From assembly GCF_046630445.1 (NCBI RefSeq), contig NC_092340.1:37284001-37348000 (forward strand): a stretch of DNA of 64,000 nt. The letters run 5' to 3'. Each line of letters begins with the position of its first letter. The stretch's first letter is position 1. Under the pieces are notes generated by a model that saw nothing but the letters and a program-made list of their open reading frames with translations, was not told where the DNA came from and did not search any database. The DNA comes from Rutidosis leptorrhynchoides (lineage: Eukaryota; Streptophyta; Magnoliopsida; Asterales; Asteraceae). Shown here piece after piece: positions 23,099 to 34,550 of the stretch. A program made the translations under genes and the position numbers.

Positions 23099-23275
23099 CT
23101 CGTAAAACCTAAAATAAAAATAAAAATTCAGAATGGAGGGAGAAGACTAGTTCTTTAGGGTCTGCTAGGGAAAGACCATGCGAATTTCGTTCTCGAGAAC
23201 TACACGAAAACAGAATATCTAACTCTAACAGAAATACATATTACCCTAAAAAGATTCGAATCTTCCCACACTTAG

Positions 23276-24414
23276 TTAGCTGTGGTGTCGAAATTGTGAT
23301 TAACTTCATCTTCAACTTCCATTGCATTATCTATGCAATGTTTAACTTTGTGACCATTTACTTTAAATTCAATCCCATTTGAATTTATTAATTCTACTGT
23401 TCCATATGGGAAAACTCTTTTGACTATGAATGGTCAAGACCATCTTGATTTCAATTTTTCAGGAAATAGATTGAATCGTGAATTGAAAAGAAGGACTCTG
23501 TCTCCTTCCTTAAATTCTTTTGAACTTCTGATTCTTTTATAATGCCATTTCTTCTTTCTTTCCTTATAGATTAACGAATTTTCATATGCTTCATGTCTTA
23601 ATTCTTCTAATTCGTTTCATTGACTTAACCGTAGACGTCCAGCTTCATGTAAATCAAGATTACATGTCTTCAAAGCCCAAAATGCTTTGTGCTCAATTTC
23701 TACTGGAAGGTGACATGCTTTTTCGTAAACGAGTTTAAAAGGTGTGGTTCCAACTGGAGTTTTGTAGGCTGTTCTAAAAGCCCAGAGTGCATCTTCCAAT
23801 TTCATGGACCATTCCTTCGGATTTGATCCTACGGTTTTCTCTATAATACGTTTTAAAGCTCGGTTGGTATTTTTAACTTGTCCACTTGTTTGTGGATGAT
23901 AAGCGGTTGAGATTTTATGAGTTACTCCATATCTTTTGAGAACTTTCTCAAGTTGATTATTACAAAAATGAGTACCCCGATCACTTATTAAAGCTTTCGG
24001 TGTTCGGAACCTTGCAAAAAGACGTTTTAAGAAGTTGACTACAACTCGTGCATCGTTAGTTGGGAGAGCTTGTGCTTCCGCCCATTTAGATACATAATCA
24101 ATGGCAACGAGAATGTAGAGATTATTATGAGATTTTGGAAATGGACCCATAAAGTCAATACCCCAAACGTCAAATACTTCACATACTTGAATGACATTTT
24201 GTGGCATTTCATCACGTTGACTTATTTTTCCGGCCTTTTGACATGCATCACAGGATTTGCAAAGAAGGTGTGCGTCTTTGAAAATTGTAGGCCAATAGAA
24301 TCCAGCGTCATAAACTTTTCTTGCTGTGAGTTGAGGCCCATAATGCCCTCCTGTTGGTCCTGTGTGACAATGGTTTAAGATTTGACACGCGTGATGCTTA
24401 TTGTTCATTGCCAT
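23276..24414 (-). pseudogene. Athila integrase, 5' truncated and catalytically altered
   Basis: The frame from 24414 reads through the zinc domain ([26 protein letters not shown], Cys52/Cys55 and Cys58 region) and the DDE core: [10 protein letters not shown] (D87), [10 protein letters not shown] (D145), [10 protein letters not shown]. The family Glu expected 36 residues after D145 is Lys181, which should abolish strand transfer. TGA at 23617-23619 interrupts LRLSQ, and another TGA at about 23431 follows KSRWS. After these the C-terminal domain ([34 protein letters not shown]) continues to TAA near 23274-23276, which is immediately followed by GTGTGGGAAG. RT and RNase H that should precede are missing. 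Confidence 0.75.
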
Positions 24415-26242
24415 TACTGAAGGTTTTCAAAAACTACAAGATAATTAATTAAGCACAAGACGAAATGGCCAAAAACATGCTATAGTTTGTTAAGTAATAG
24501 ATGGAATGTGCTTGATTTAATTAAGAAAAGATTACTCTATATGTACTCACATTATTGTTAGCTACTTAGCTACTTTTAACTTTTCTTCATTCTTAGATTT
24601 AAGTTAACAAAGGAGTTTACTGAAGTGTTTTGTATTGGGCCGAAAATGGTGTGCCAAAATGGGTTTGGCCAGAATAAGAGGCTTTTTAAGGGGCCCAATA
24701 TTGAACATAATGTAATTCGTTATTTTCTAATTTCTACTCCGTCCTAGATTTTATGAAATTATTTTAATATTTAAAATTAAAAATATTACTATTGTAATTA
24801 CTGGATAGCCAGTGTATGAACATAATTCACACTTCTCATTTTCCTATGACCATGTTCCCTTGAAAACACTACTGATATCACTAGTTACGCTATGTACAAT
24901 CCTTTTTTTTCTTTCTGTAATAAAACTTAATCAATTTTGTTTGGTAATATGATAATTTATTAGCTAGATATAGCTCATAAGGGTAGGGGGTAAACTAACC
25001 GTATCTAAATTAAAATTTATATTTATAAATAGAAACTACTAAGAATTAAAAAAAAAAAAAGTTTCAAGTTGATGTGAAGTGGAAATAATTTCCAAGCCAT
25101 CGTTACGAGAAGTGGACTTGTTGTAAAGCTGTACTAAATTAGTTGCCTTAGTTTCTAAATACTTAAAGTTTAAAACTCTATTATCCATATCTACTAAATA
25201 TCACCAAAAATTTGACCGTATTACACAATGGTTGTCATATTTGCTAGGAGAAATTAGTGTAAATGAGACTTACTTAGAGGGTAAAATTTGTAAGTATTTA
25301 GTTTAAACTAAGAACCATGAAAATACAAATAAGGTTCAATACATACAAACTTATGTTGTGTTGGTCTCTAATGTGTAAAATCTGAATTAGTTGCCATTAG
25401 TTACGAAATAAGTTTAAATAGTTATATTGTATTGATCTTTATGGGCCGGTTGATTAGTATAGAACTATAGACTTATAAGTACAATAGTCTATAAATGTTG
25501 GGCCAAGTTGACTGGGCCCTAGAACCCCCAGCAAACTATTAATCATTAATTTGGTGCTATTGACCAAAATGCCTATTTCGGTAACTAACTATAACGATTC
25601 GCTCTAAAAAATAAAATTTTCAAAATACCGTCGCAAGTCATATATGGCACCTTTCGACTCAGGTGCTCTCGGTCATTACTTAGTCGCGAGATGGCATTTC
25701 CTGGTCATGTCCAATACTACACGAGTAGCAACGTCGCATGGTAGGCCTGCGACTTTCGACCGACCATGTTTGATCGTTAGTAGTGAGTCGCAAAGTTCAC
25801 AAGGTCAAAGTCCCAAGGCTCGTAAGGTTACCTTGCGACTTGCGTGTAATTTATCCGAATAAGATTTCTAGAAAATATTTTCTGACACTTTTTGAATTTC
25901 TAGAGAGTTAGAAAAATGAGCGTCTTGGTCAGTATTCGTTAATATTTCTAAATTAGGTGAAGCTTTCCATCTCATTTCAAGATTGATGTGTTGTTTCATG
26001 GTTCTTATATCTTATTCATATCATATTAGGCATTCTATCAATATCACAAATCATTAAGTGACTATTTGACATTACCTAATCTCTACTCAATCATAATGAG
26101 GCATATAGAACCCATTAGCTTGCATACTTTATACAGTCCTAAAAAAACAGAGGAATTATGATTATTAATGAAATGGAGCACAAAAACACAAAGCACTTGA
26201 TACGCATTTTTACACAGCTTGAAACCCTAGTTAATGTTTATT
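24415..26242. other. intergenic DNA between Athila and the hydrolase gene
   Basis: AT-rich, no gene recognised. 25577-25862 is noticeably GC-richer, with many GTCGCAA/TTGCGAC motifs in both orientations and an 72-codon open frame that matches nothing I know; it may be an LTR fragment of an unrelated element. The last about 240 bases carry the 3' UTR of the minus-strand hydrolase, with AATAAA (minus) just after its stop at about 26230-26240. Confidence 0.4.
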
Positions 26243-28252
26243 TTACTTTTTACGAAGCTCGTCGTTCACGTTCTTTTTTTCACTCTCTAACCTCGAGTTT
26301 CCTTGCGCAATTCGCTCGTTGATCCAACTAATAATATCAGCAAATACAATATCCGTGTTCTCAGTAAACTCTCCATAAGTGAGTGCATGCCACATTTTCG
26401 GATACAGCTTTAAAGTCTTGTCAGTACTCGAAGAAGTCTCGTACAAGAGTTTACTCGTAAATGGATCTGTCACTTTGTCATCTTCTCCGTGCACAACTAA
26501 AAACGGCATCGTCACCTCCTTCAGCTTCTTTTCAAGGTCCACGGTGACATTAAACAATTCCTTGTTGCGAATCTGTCACAAGAAGGAAATTTCCTGCTTT
26601 ATATAATAATTAAAACCAAATATGATGACAAAGTTAAATTTATTAAGATGTTTATATTGTTTACTTCCTCTCTAATTTTTGGATCTTTAAAGGCAAGATC
26701 AATGATATCTTGACCAGGGACAATTCTCCAAGTTGGTATGAATCTTGTAAGTTGTAATAAAACATTGAACACAAGTTGTGGTGGCTTCATATCTTCTGCA
26801 ATCTATAGATGGTAACATAATATGTTAGAAAATCCTAATAGTTAACAGAAAAGTATGGTAACACTATGAACATCATATTTAATTATAGTTATCTACAATC
26901 TAATATACTAATTAGCAGTTTATATAAAGTTAAAATTCTAAGTAATAAGTAGACTACTAAATCGTTTGTAGATAGCCTAGTGGATAACAGGATAGGGTTC
27001 TGATATCTTCACAAGAGGTCTCGGGTTCAACTACTAACAACATATCTTAGGTGGCCAAGGAAAAAGGTATAGTAGGATAACTCGATTAGACAGCGTCCAT
27101 CTAAGTAATAAATACTCTCCTCCGGATATTTTAAACAGAAAAACCTTAATTATCCAAAAAATGGACTACTAGAAGTTAAATATGGAGGGAAGAGGGTGCA
27201 CACAAACCTTACACATGGGTGCAACCAAGACTCCACCATCCCAAAACTCTGGTTTCTTTCTATGTAACCGAAGAACCGTTGCTCCTCCCATGGACTCACC
27301 AAGCAATATCCTCAATTTATTTTTATTTTCTTTCCTCTCTGAAAAGAAAAATGAAAAAGAAAATATATAAAAATTATAAAACATGATTTCCTACTCAAGT
27401 TTAGCATGTCTATCATCTTATCCTATCCAATTATTTTAACTTGGAGATAATTAGGAAAACCTAGGATGATATCATTGCTCTTTTTGAAAATATCCAAAAA
27501 TCTGTTGTTCAAAGTTTGAATTGAATTGGTCAGAACATAAATAGTAAATCTATTTTAGTTGAATGTCTTCACTAAAAATAGAAAAGATGAGCTCAAGAAC
27601 AAACAAAATTTTATAAATAAAAATAAATATAGAAAGCAGCTTACCACAAATGCTTGTAAAATGTTGAAAACAATCATCAACCATATCATCAAAAGAAGCA
27701 ATGAAACCTTGAATTCCATCTGATTTTCCATGACCTTGATTATCTATCCCATAAACTCCAAATCCTGCCTTTACCTGCCTCATTGCAACTCCTGTTTATT
27801 TCAAATCAAATTTATTTTTTTATTTTTTATCATACTAAAACTTTGTTATGGTATTATCAACAAATAATTATAGAAAATGATTGCTATTTAGTTACATGAT
27901 CACCTTTCATGGATACACTACACTCCATGGCATAACCATGATTAAGAAAAACTAAAGCTTTCGGTTCGATATCAACTGGCATCCATCGACAAGTAAAAAG
28001 CTGTATTCCCTTTGAATTTTTAATGAACTCCTGAAAATGTTATCACAGTTCATGCATGATTTTTTTTAGATGCAAAAATAAAGTGATGAAACAATTGGTA
28101 AATGGTTAATTGTACCTCTTCGTATATGACATTCCAAGATTCCGCCGCCTGAAGATTGTGGGATACAATAAACCATAATTTTGATCAATAAATAACGCAT
28201 GTGAAAATTTGAAGAAACAAATGATAGAAGAGCATAATAATAAGCATACCAT
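26243..28252 (-). CDS. caffeoylshikimate esterase/MAGL-type alpha/beta hydrolase
   Basis: Seven-exon gene. Coding blocks, all with GT-AG borders: ATG 28252-28250 at the end of exon 1, 28148-28116, 28030-27904, 27791-27645, 27338-27208, 26802-26665, 26572-26243. Lengths 3, 33, 127, 147, 131, 138 and 330 stay in phase and give 302 residues. Family signs: RWMPVDIEPKALVF, oxyanion HG (43-44), GVYGIDNQGHGKSDG, nucleophile elbow GESMGG (Ser119), HGEDDKVTD (Asp225) and MWHAL (His255). All catalytic residues are present. Relatives hydrolyse monoacylglycerols or caffeoyl shikimate in lignin synthesis; the substrate here cannot be told. Odd: about 14 residues of the lid found in relatives (PYCYKG...) are missing in frame at IRNK|ELFNV (194-200). 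A SINE lies in intron 5, and a 13-kb retrotransposon starts 325 bp upstream. Confidence 0.85.
26962..27150 (+). mobile_element. tRNA-derived SINE in hydrolase intron 5
   Basis: Plus-strand A box TAGCCTAGTGG (26973-26983) and B box CGGGTTCAACT (27022-27032), followed by a body with GGTGGCCAAGGAAAAAGGTA and CTCCTCCGGATATT. The A box is identical to that of the SINE at 11381-11556, but the body differs. It is antisense to the host gene. Confidence 0.65.
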
Positions 28253-28440
28253 GAAACAGGGTACTTTTATGAAAATACAAGTTTATAAATTAAGATGGAT
28301 CCTGAAATATTGGAAGATGATGAATATATGAGAGTGATGTATGTCAGTATGTACGTATGTTTGTTAAGAGAGGGATTTTAGAATCTGGGATTATGAAGTG
28401 CTTACACTATGGAAGTTGATCCCTACATATATGGAGGAAG
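28253..28440 (-). promoter_or_regulatory. hydrolase 5' UTR and core promoter
   Basis: A minus-strand TATA-like CATATATG lies at 28426-28433, about 175 bases before the ATG. A CA/TC-rich leader follows (CATACGTACATACTGACATA, CTCTCATATATTCATCATC) and ends with the ATG as the last three bases of exon 1. Only about 140 bases separate the TATA from the retrotransposon border at 28577. Confidence 0.45.
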
Positions 28441-28576
28441 AATAGACTGACATTTTAATTTATTAATTATTTATTCTTTATATTCATATCTTCATATTTA
28501 TAAATGAGAAATAGTATATTAATTTATTATTTTCGCCACAACAATATCTTGTTATTGGCTTCTGGTTTGATGTTGC

Positions 28577-31500
28577 TGAAATGTCCCGTTCTTATTGATT
28601 AAAAACGTTCCATATTAATTGATTTCGTTGCCAGGTTTTGACCTCTATATGAGACGTTTTTCAAAGACTGCATTCATTTTAAAACAAACCATAACCTTTA
28701 TTTCATCAATAAAGGTTTTAAAAAGCTTTACGTAGATTATCAAATAATGATAATCTAAAATATCCTGTTTACACACGACCATTACATAATGGTTTACAAT
28801 ACAAATATGTTACAACAAAATAAGTTTCTTGAATGCAGTTTTTTACATAATATCATACAAGCATGGACTCCAAATCTCGTCCTTATTTAAGTATGCGATA
28901 GAGAAAGCTCTTAATAATCACCTGAGAATAAACATGCTTAAAACGTCAACAAAAATGTTGGTGAGTTATAGGTTTAACCTATATATATCAAATCATAATA
29001 ATAGACCACAAGATTTCATATTTCAATACACATCCCATACATAGAGATAAAAATCATTCATATGGTGAACACCTGGTAACCGACAATAACAAGATGCATA
29101 TATAAGAATATCCCCATCATTCCGGGACACCCTTCGGATATGATATAAATTTCGAAGTACTAAAGCATCTGGTACTTTGGATGGGGTTTGTTAGGCCCAA
29201 TAGATCTATCTTTAGGATTCGCATCAATTAGGGTGTCTGTTCCCTAATTCTTAGATTACCAGACTTAATAAAAAGGGGCATATTCGATTTCGATAATTCA
29301 ACCATAGAATGTAGTTTCACGTACTTGTGTCTATTTTGTAAATCATTTATAAAACCTACATGTATTCTCATCCCAAAAATATTAGATTTTAAAAGTGGGA
29401 CTATAACTCACTTTTACAGATTTTTACTTCGTCGGGAAGTAAGACTTGGCCACTGGTTGATTCACGAACCTATAAAAATATATACATATATATCAAAGTA
29501 TGTTCAAAATATATTTACAACACTTTTAATATATTTTGATGTTTTAAGTTTATTAAGTCAGCTGTCCTCGTTAGTAACCTACAACTAGTTGTCCACAGTT
29601 AGATGTACAGAAATAAATCGATAAATATTATCTTGAATCAATCCACGACCCAGTGTATACGTATCTCAGTATTGATCACAACTCAAACTATATATATTTT
29701 GGAATCAACCTCAACCCTGTATAGCTAACTCCAACATTCACATATAGAGTGTCTATGGTTGTTCCGAAATATATATAGATGTGTCGACATGATAGGTCGA
29801 AACATTGTATACGTGTCTATGGTATCTCAAGATTACATAATATACAATACAAGTTGATTAAGTTATGGTTGGAATAGATTTGTTACCAATTTTCACGTAG
29901 CTAAAATGAGAAAAATTATCCAATCTTGTTTTACCCATAACTTCTTCATTTTAAATCCGTTTTGAGTGAATCAAATTGCTATGGTTTCATATTGAACTCT
30001 ATTTTATGAATCTATACAGAAAAAGTATAGGTTTATAGTCGGAAAAATAAGTTACAAGTCGTTTTTGTAAAGGTAGTCATTTCAGTCGAAAGAACGACGT
30101 CTAGATGACCATTTTAGAAAACATACTTTCACTTTGAGTTTAACCATAATTTTTGGATATAGTTTCATGTTCATAATAACAATCATTTTCTCAGAATAAC
30201 AACTTTTAAATCAAAGTTTATCATAGTTTTTAATTAACTAACCCAAAACAGCCCGCGGTGTTACTACGACGGCGTAAATCCGGTTTTACGGTATTTTTCG
30301 TGTTTCCAGATTTTAAATCATTAAGTTAGCATATCATATAGATATAGAACATGTGTTTAGTTGATTTTAAAAGTCAAGTTAGAAGGATTAACTTTTGTTT
30401 GCGAACAAGTTTAGAATTAACTAAACTATGTTCTAGTGATTACAAGTTTAAACCTTCGAATAAGATAGCTTTATATGTATGAATCGAATGATGTTATGAA
30501 CATCATTACTACCTTAAGTTCCTTGGATAAACCTACTGGAAAAGAGAAAAATGGATCTAGCTTCAACGGATCCTTGGATGGCTCGAAGTTCTTGAAGCAG
30601 AATCATGACACGAAAACAAGTTCAAGTAAGATCATCACTTGAAATAAGATTGTTATAGTTATAGAAATTGAACCAAAGTTTGAATATGATTATTACCTTG
30701 TATTAGAATGATAACCTACTGTAAGAAACAAATATTTCTTGAGGTTGGAGGATCACCTTACAAGATTGGAAGTGAGCTAGCAAACTTGAAAGTATTCTTG
30801 ATTTTATGTAACTAGAACTTGTAGAATATATGAAGAACACTTAGAACTTGAAGATAGAAGTTGAGAGAGATCAATTAGATGAAGAAAATTGAAGAAAGAA
30901 AGTGTTTTTAGGTGTTTTTGGTCGTTGGTGTATGGATTAGATATAAAGGATATGTAATTTTGTTTTCATGTAAATAAGTCATGAATGATTACTCATATTT
31001 TTGTAATTTTATGAGATATTTCATGCTAGTTGCCAAATGATGGTTCCCACATGTGTTAGGTGACTCACATGGGCTGCTAAGAGCTGATCATTGGAGTGTA
31101 TATACCAATAGTACATACATCTAAAAGCTGTGTATTGTACGAGTACGAATACGGGTGCATACGAGTAGAATTGTTGATGAAACTGAACGAGGATGTAATT
31201 GTAAGAATTTTTGTTAAGTAGAAGTATTTTGATAAGTGTATTGAAGTCTTTCAAAAGTGTATAAATACATATTAAAACACTACATGTATATACATTTTAA
31301 CTGAGTCGTTAAGTCATCGTTAGTCGTTACATGTAAGTGTTGTTTTGAAACCTTTAGGTTAACGATCTTGTTAAATGTTGTTAACCCAATGTTTATAATA
31401 TCAAATGAGATTTTAAATTATTATATTATCATGATATTATCATGTATGAATATCTCTTAATATGAATATATACATTAAATGTCTTTACAACGATAATCAT

Positions 31501-31827
31501 TACATATATGTCTCGTTTAAAAATCATTAAGTTAGTAGTCTTGTTTTTACATATGTAGTTCATTGTTAATATACTTAATGAAATGTTTACTTATCATAGT
31601 ATCATGTTAACTATATATATATCCATATATATGTCATCATATAGTTTTTACAAGTTTTAACGTTCGTGAATCACCGGACAACTTGGGTGGTCAATTGTCT
31701 ATATGAAACATATTTCAATTAATCAAGTCTTAACAAGTTTGATTGCTTAACATGTTGGAAACATTTAATCATGTAAATATCAATCTCAATGAATATATAT
31801 AAACATGGAAAAGTTTGGGTCACTACA
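28577..31827 (-). repeat. element A 3' LTR
   Basis: 3251 bp. On the minus strand it starts TGTAGTGACCCGAAC and ends CATTTCA. Same orientation as the hydrolase gene immediately downstream of it. Confidence 0.95.
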
Positions 31828-31841
31828 GTACCTACCCGTTA
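31828..31841 (-). other. element A 3' polypurine tract
   Basis: Minus strand TAACGGGTAGGTAC abuts the LTR start TGTAGTG. Just upstream (31845-31863) is the inverted repeat AAATTTCGGGACGAAATTT, whose first bases overlap the pol stop codon. Confidence 0.8.
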
Positions 31842-31862
31842 AATAAATTTCGTCCCGAAATT

Positions 31863-34550
31863 TTAAGCTGTTGAAGGTGTTGACGAATCTTCTGGAAATA
31901 GATGCGGGTATTTCTTCTTCATCTGATCTTCACGCTCCCAGGTGAACTCAGGTCCTCTACGAGCATTCCATCGAACCTTAACAATTGGTATCTTGTTTTG
32001 CTTAAGTCTTTTAACCTCACGATCCATTATTTCGACGGGTTCTTCGATGAATTGAAGTTTTCCGTTGATTTGGATTTCATCTAACGGAATAGTGAGATCT
32101 TCTTTAGCAAAACATTTCTTCAAATTCGAGACGTGGAAAGTGTTATGTACAGCCGCGAGTTGTTGAGGTAACTCAAGTCGGTAAGCTACTGGTCCGACAC
32201 GATCAATAATCTTGAATGGTCCAATATACCTTGGATTTAATTTCCCTCGTTTACCAAATCGAACAACGCCTTTCCAAGGTGCAACTTTAAGCATGACCAT
32301 CTCTCCAATTTCAAATTCTATATCTTTTCTTTTAATGTCAGCATAGCTCTTTTGTCGACTTTGGGCGGTTTTCAACCGTTGTTGAATTTGGATGATCTTC
32401 TCGGTAGTTTCTTGTATAATCTCCGGACCCGTAATCTGTCTATCCCCCACTTCACTCCAACAAATCGGAGACCTGCACTTTCTACCATAAAGTGCTTCAA
32501 ACGGCGCCATCTCAATGCTTGAATGGTAGCTGTTGTTGTAGGAAAATTCTGTTAACGGTAGATGTCGATCCCAACTGTTTCCGAAATCAATAACACATGC
32601 TCGTAGCAAGTCTTCAAGCGTTTGTATCGTCCTTTCGCTCTGTCCATCAGTTTGTGGATGATAGGCAGTACTCATGTCTAGACGAGTTCCTAATGCTTGC
32701 TGTAATGTCTGCCAGAATCTTGAAATAAATCTGCCATCCCTATCAGAGATAATAGAGATTGGTATTCCATGTCTGGAGACGACTTCCTTCAAATACAGTC
32801 GTGCTAACTTCTCCATCTTGTCATCTTCTCTTATTGGTAGGAAGTGTGCTGATTTGGTGAGACGATCAACTATTACCCAAATAGTATCAAAACCACTTGC
32901 AGTCCTTAGCAATTTAGTGATGAAATCCATGGTAATGTTTTCCCATTTCCATTCCGGGATTTCGGGTTGTTGAAGTAGACCTGATGGTTTCTGATGCTCA
33001 GCTTTGACCTTAGAACACGTCAAAAATTCTCCTACGTATTTAGCAACATCGGCTTTCATACCCGGCCACCAAAAATGTTTCTTGAGATCCTTGTACATCT
33101 TCCCCGTTCCGGGATGTATTGAGTATCTGGTTTTATGAGCTTCTCTAAGTACCATTTCTCTCATATCTCCAAATTTTGGTACCCAAATCCTTTCAGCCCT
33201 ATACCGGGTTCCGTCTTCCCGAATATTAAGATGCTTCTCCGATCCTTTGGGTATTTCATCCTTTAAATTTCCCTCTTTTAAAACTCCTTGTTGCGCCTCC
33301 TTTATTTGAGTAGTAAGGTTATTATGAATCATTATATTCATAGATTTTACTCGAATGGGTTCTCTGTCCTTCCTGCTCAAGGCATTGGCTACCACATTTG
33401 CCTTCCCCGGGTGGTAACGAATCTCAAAGTCGTAATCATTCAATAATTCAATCCACCTACGCTGCCTCATATTCAGTTGTTTCTGATTAAATATGTGTTG
33501 AAGACTTTTGTGGTCGGTATATATAATACTTTTGACCCCATATAAGTAGTGCCTCCAAGTCTTTAATGCAAAAACAACCGTGCCTAATTCCAAATCATGC
33601 GTCGTATAATTTTGTTTGTGAATCTTCAATTGTCTAGACGCATAAGCAATCACCTTCGTTCGTTGCATTAATACACAACCGATACCTTGCTTTGATGCGT
33701 CACAATAAATCACAAAATCATCATTCCCTTCAGGCAATGACAATATAGGTGCCGTAGTTAGCTTTTTCTTCAATAACTGAAACGCTTTCTCTTGTTCATA
33801 ATTCCATTCAAATTTCTTCCCTTTATGCGTTAATGCAGTCAAGGGTTTTGCTATTCTGGAAAAGTCTTGGATGAACCTTCTGTAGTAACCAACTAGTCCT
33901 AAAAACTGGCGTATGTGTTTCGAAGTTTTCGGGGTTTCCCACTTTTCAACAGTTTCTATCTTTGCCGGATCCACCTTAATACCTTCTTTGTTCACTATGT
34001 GACCGAGGAATTGAACTTCTTCCAACCAAAATGCACATTTTGAAAACTTAGCGTACAATTCTTCCTTCCTTAATACTTCTAACACCTTTCTCAAATGTTC
34101 ACCGTGTTCTTGGTCATTCTTTGAGTAAATAAGTATGTCATCAATGAAAACAATGACAAACTTGTCAAGGTATGGTCCACACGCTCGGTTCATAAGGTCC
34201 ATGAACACAGCTGGTGCATTAGTTAAACCAAACAGCATGACCATAAACTCGTAATGACCGTAACGTGTTCTGAAAGCAGTCTTTGGAATATCATCTTCTT
34301 TCACCCGCATTTGATGATACCCGAAACGTAAGTCAATCTTTGAATAAACAGACGAGCCTTGTAGTTGATCAAATAAGTCGTCGATTCTCGGTAGTGGGTA
34401 GCGGTTCTTGATGGTAAGTTTGTTCAACTCTCGGTAGTCGATACACAACCTGAATGTACCATCTTTCTTCTTGACAAACAAAACAGGAGCTCCCCACGGT
34501 GATGTGCTTGGTCAAATGAAACCACGCTCTAAAAGTTCTTGTAATTGGCT
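31863..34550 (-). pseudogene. element A pol: RT, RNase H, integrase, chromodomain
   Basis: Same frame as gag, after its stop. Counting from the first Met (34481), RT motifs are [30 protein letters not shown] (usual S is F53), MLFGLTNAP (usual P is L83) and FIDDILIYS (112-120). RNase H follows ([27 protein letters not shown]). The integrase has HHCC ([23 protein letters not shown]), D in MDFITKLL, D in IISDRDGRF and E in [10 protein letters not shown] chromodomain ends it ([22 protein letters not shown]; residues 808-872). Upstream of the Met two stops interrupt the frame: TAA at 34551-34553 and TGA at about 34514-34516 (usual CGA). No frameshift is seen. Changes are mainly C-to-T, as expected from methylated-cytosine decay. 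Confidence 0.92.

Larger units (their letters stand above)
15381..24414 (-). mobile_element. Athila-like Ty3 retrotransposon, 5' truncated
   Basis: Order on the minus strand: integrase (24414 to about 23276), small zinc-finger ORF, spliced envelope-like ORF, long 3' untranslated part, polypurine tract at about 17383-17397 and 3' LTR (15381-17382). Gag, protease, RT and 5' LTR are missing. Homology stops near 24414, at the start of the integrase zinc domain, so a deletion removed the 5' half. The element abuts the Tat-like gag at 15380, implying that it inserted there. Several in-frame stops and a lost catalytic residue show it is inactive. Confidence 0.8.

Noticed and set aside
28829-29588. 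Pairs of identical small ORFs in both LTRs of element A (also 38665-39424)
   Set aside because: Low-complexity frames repeated only because the LTRs are duplicates.
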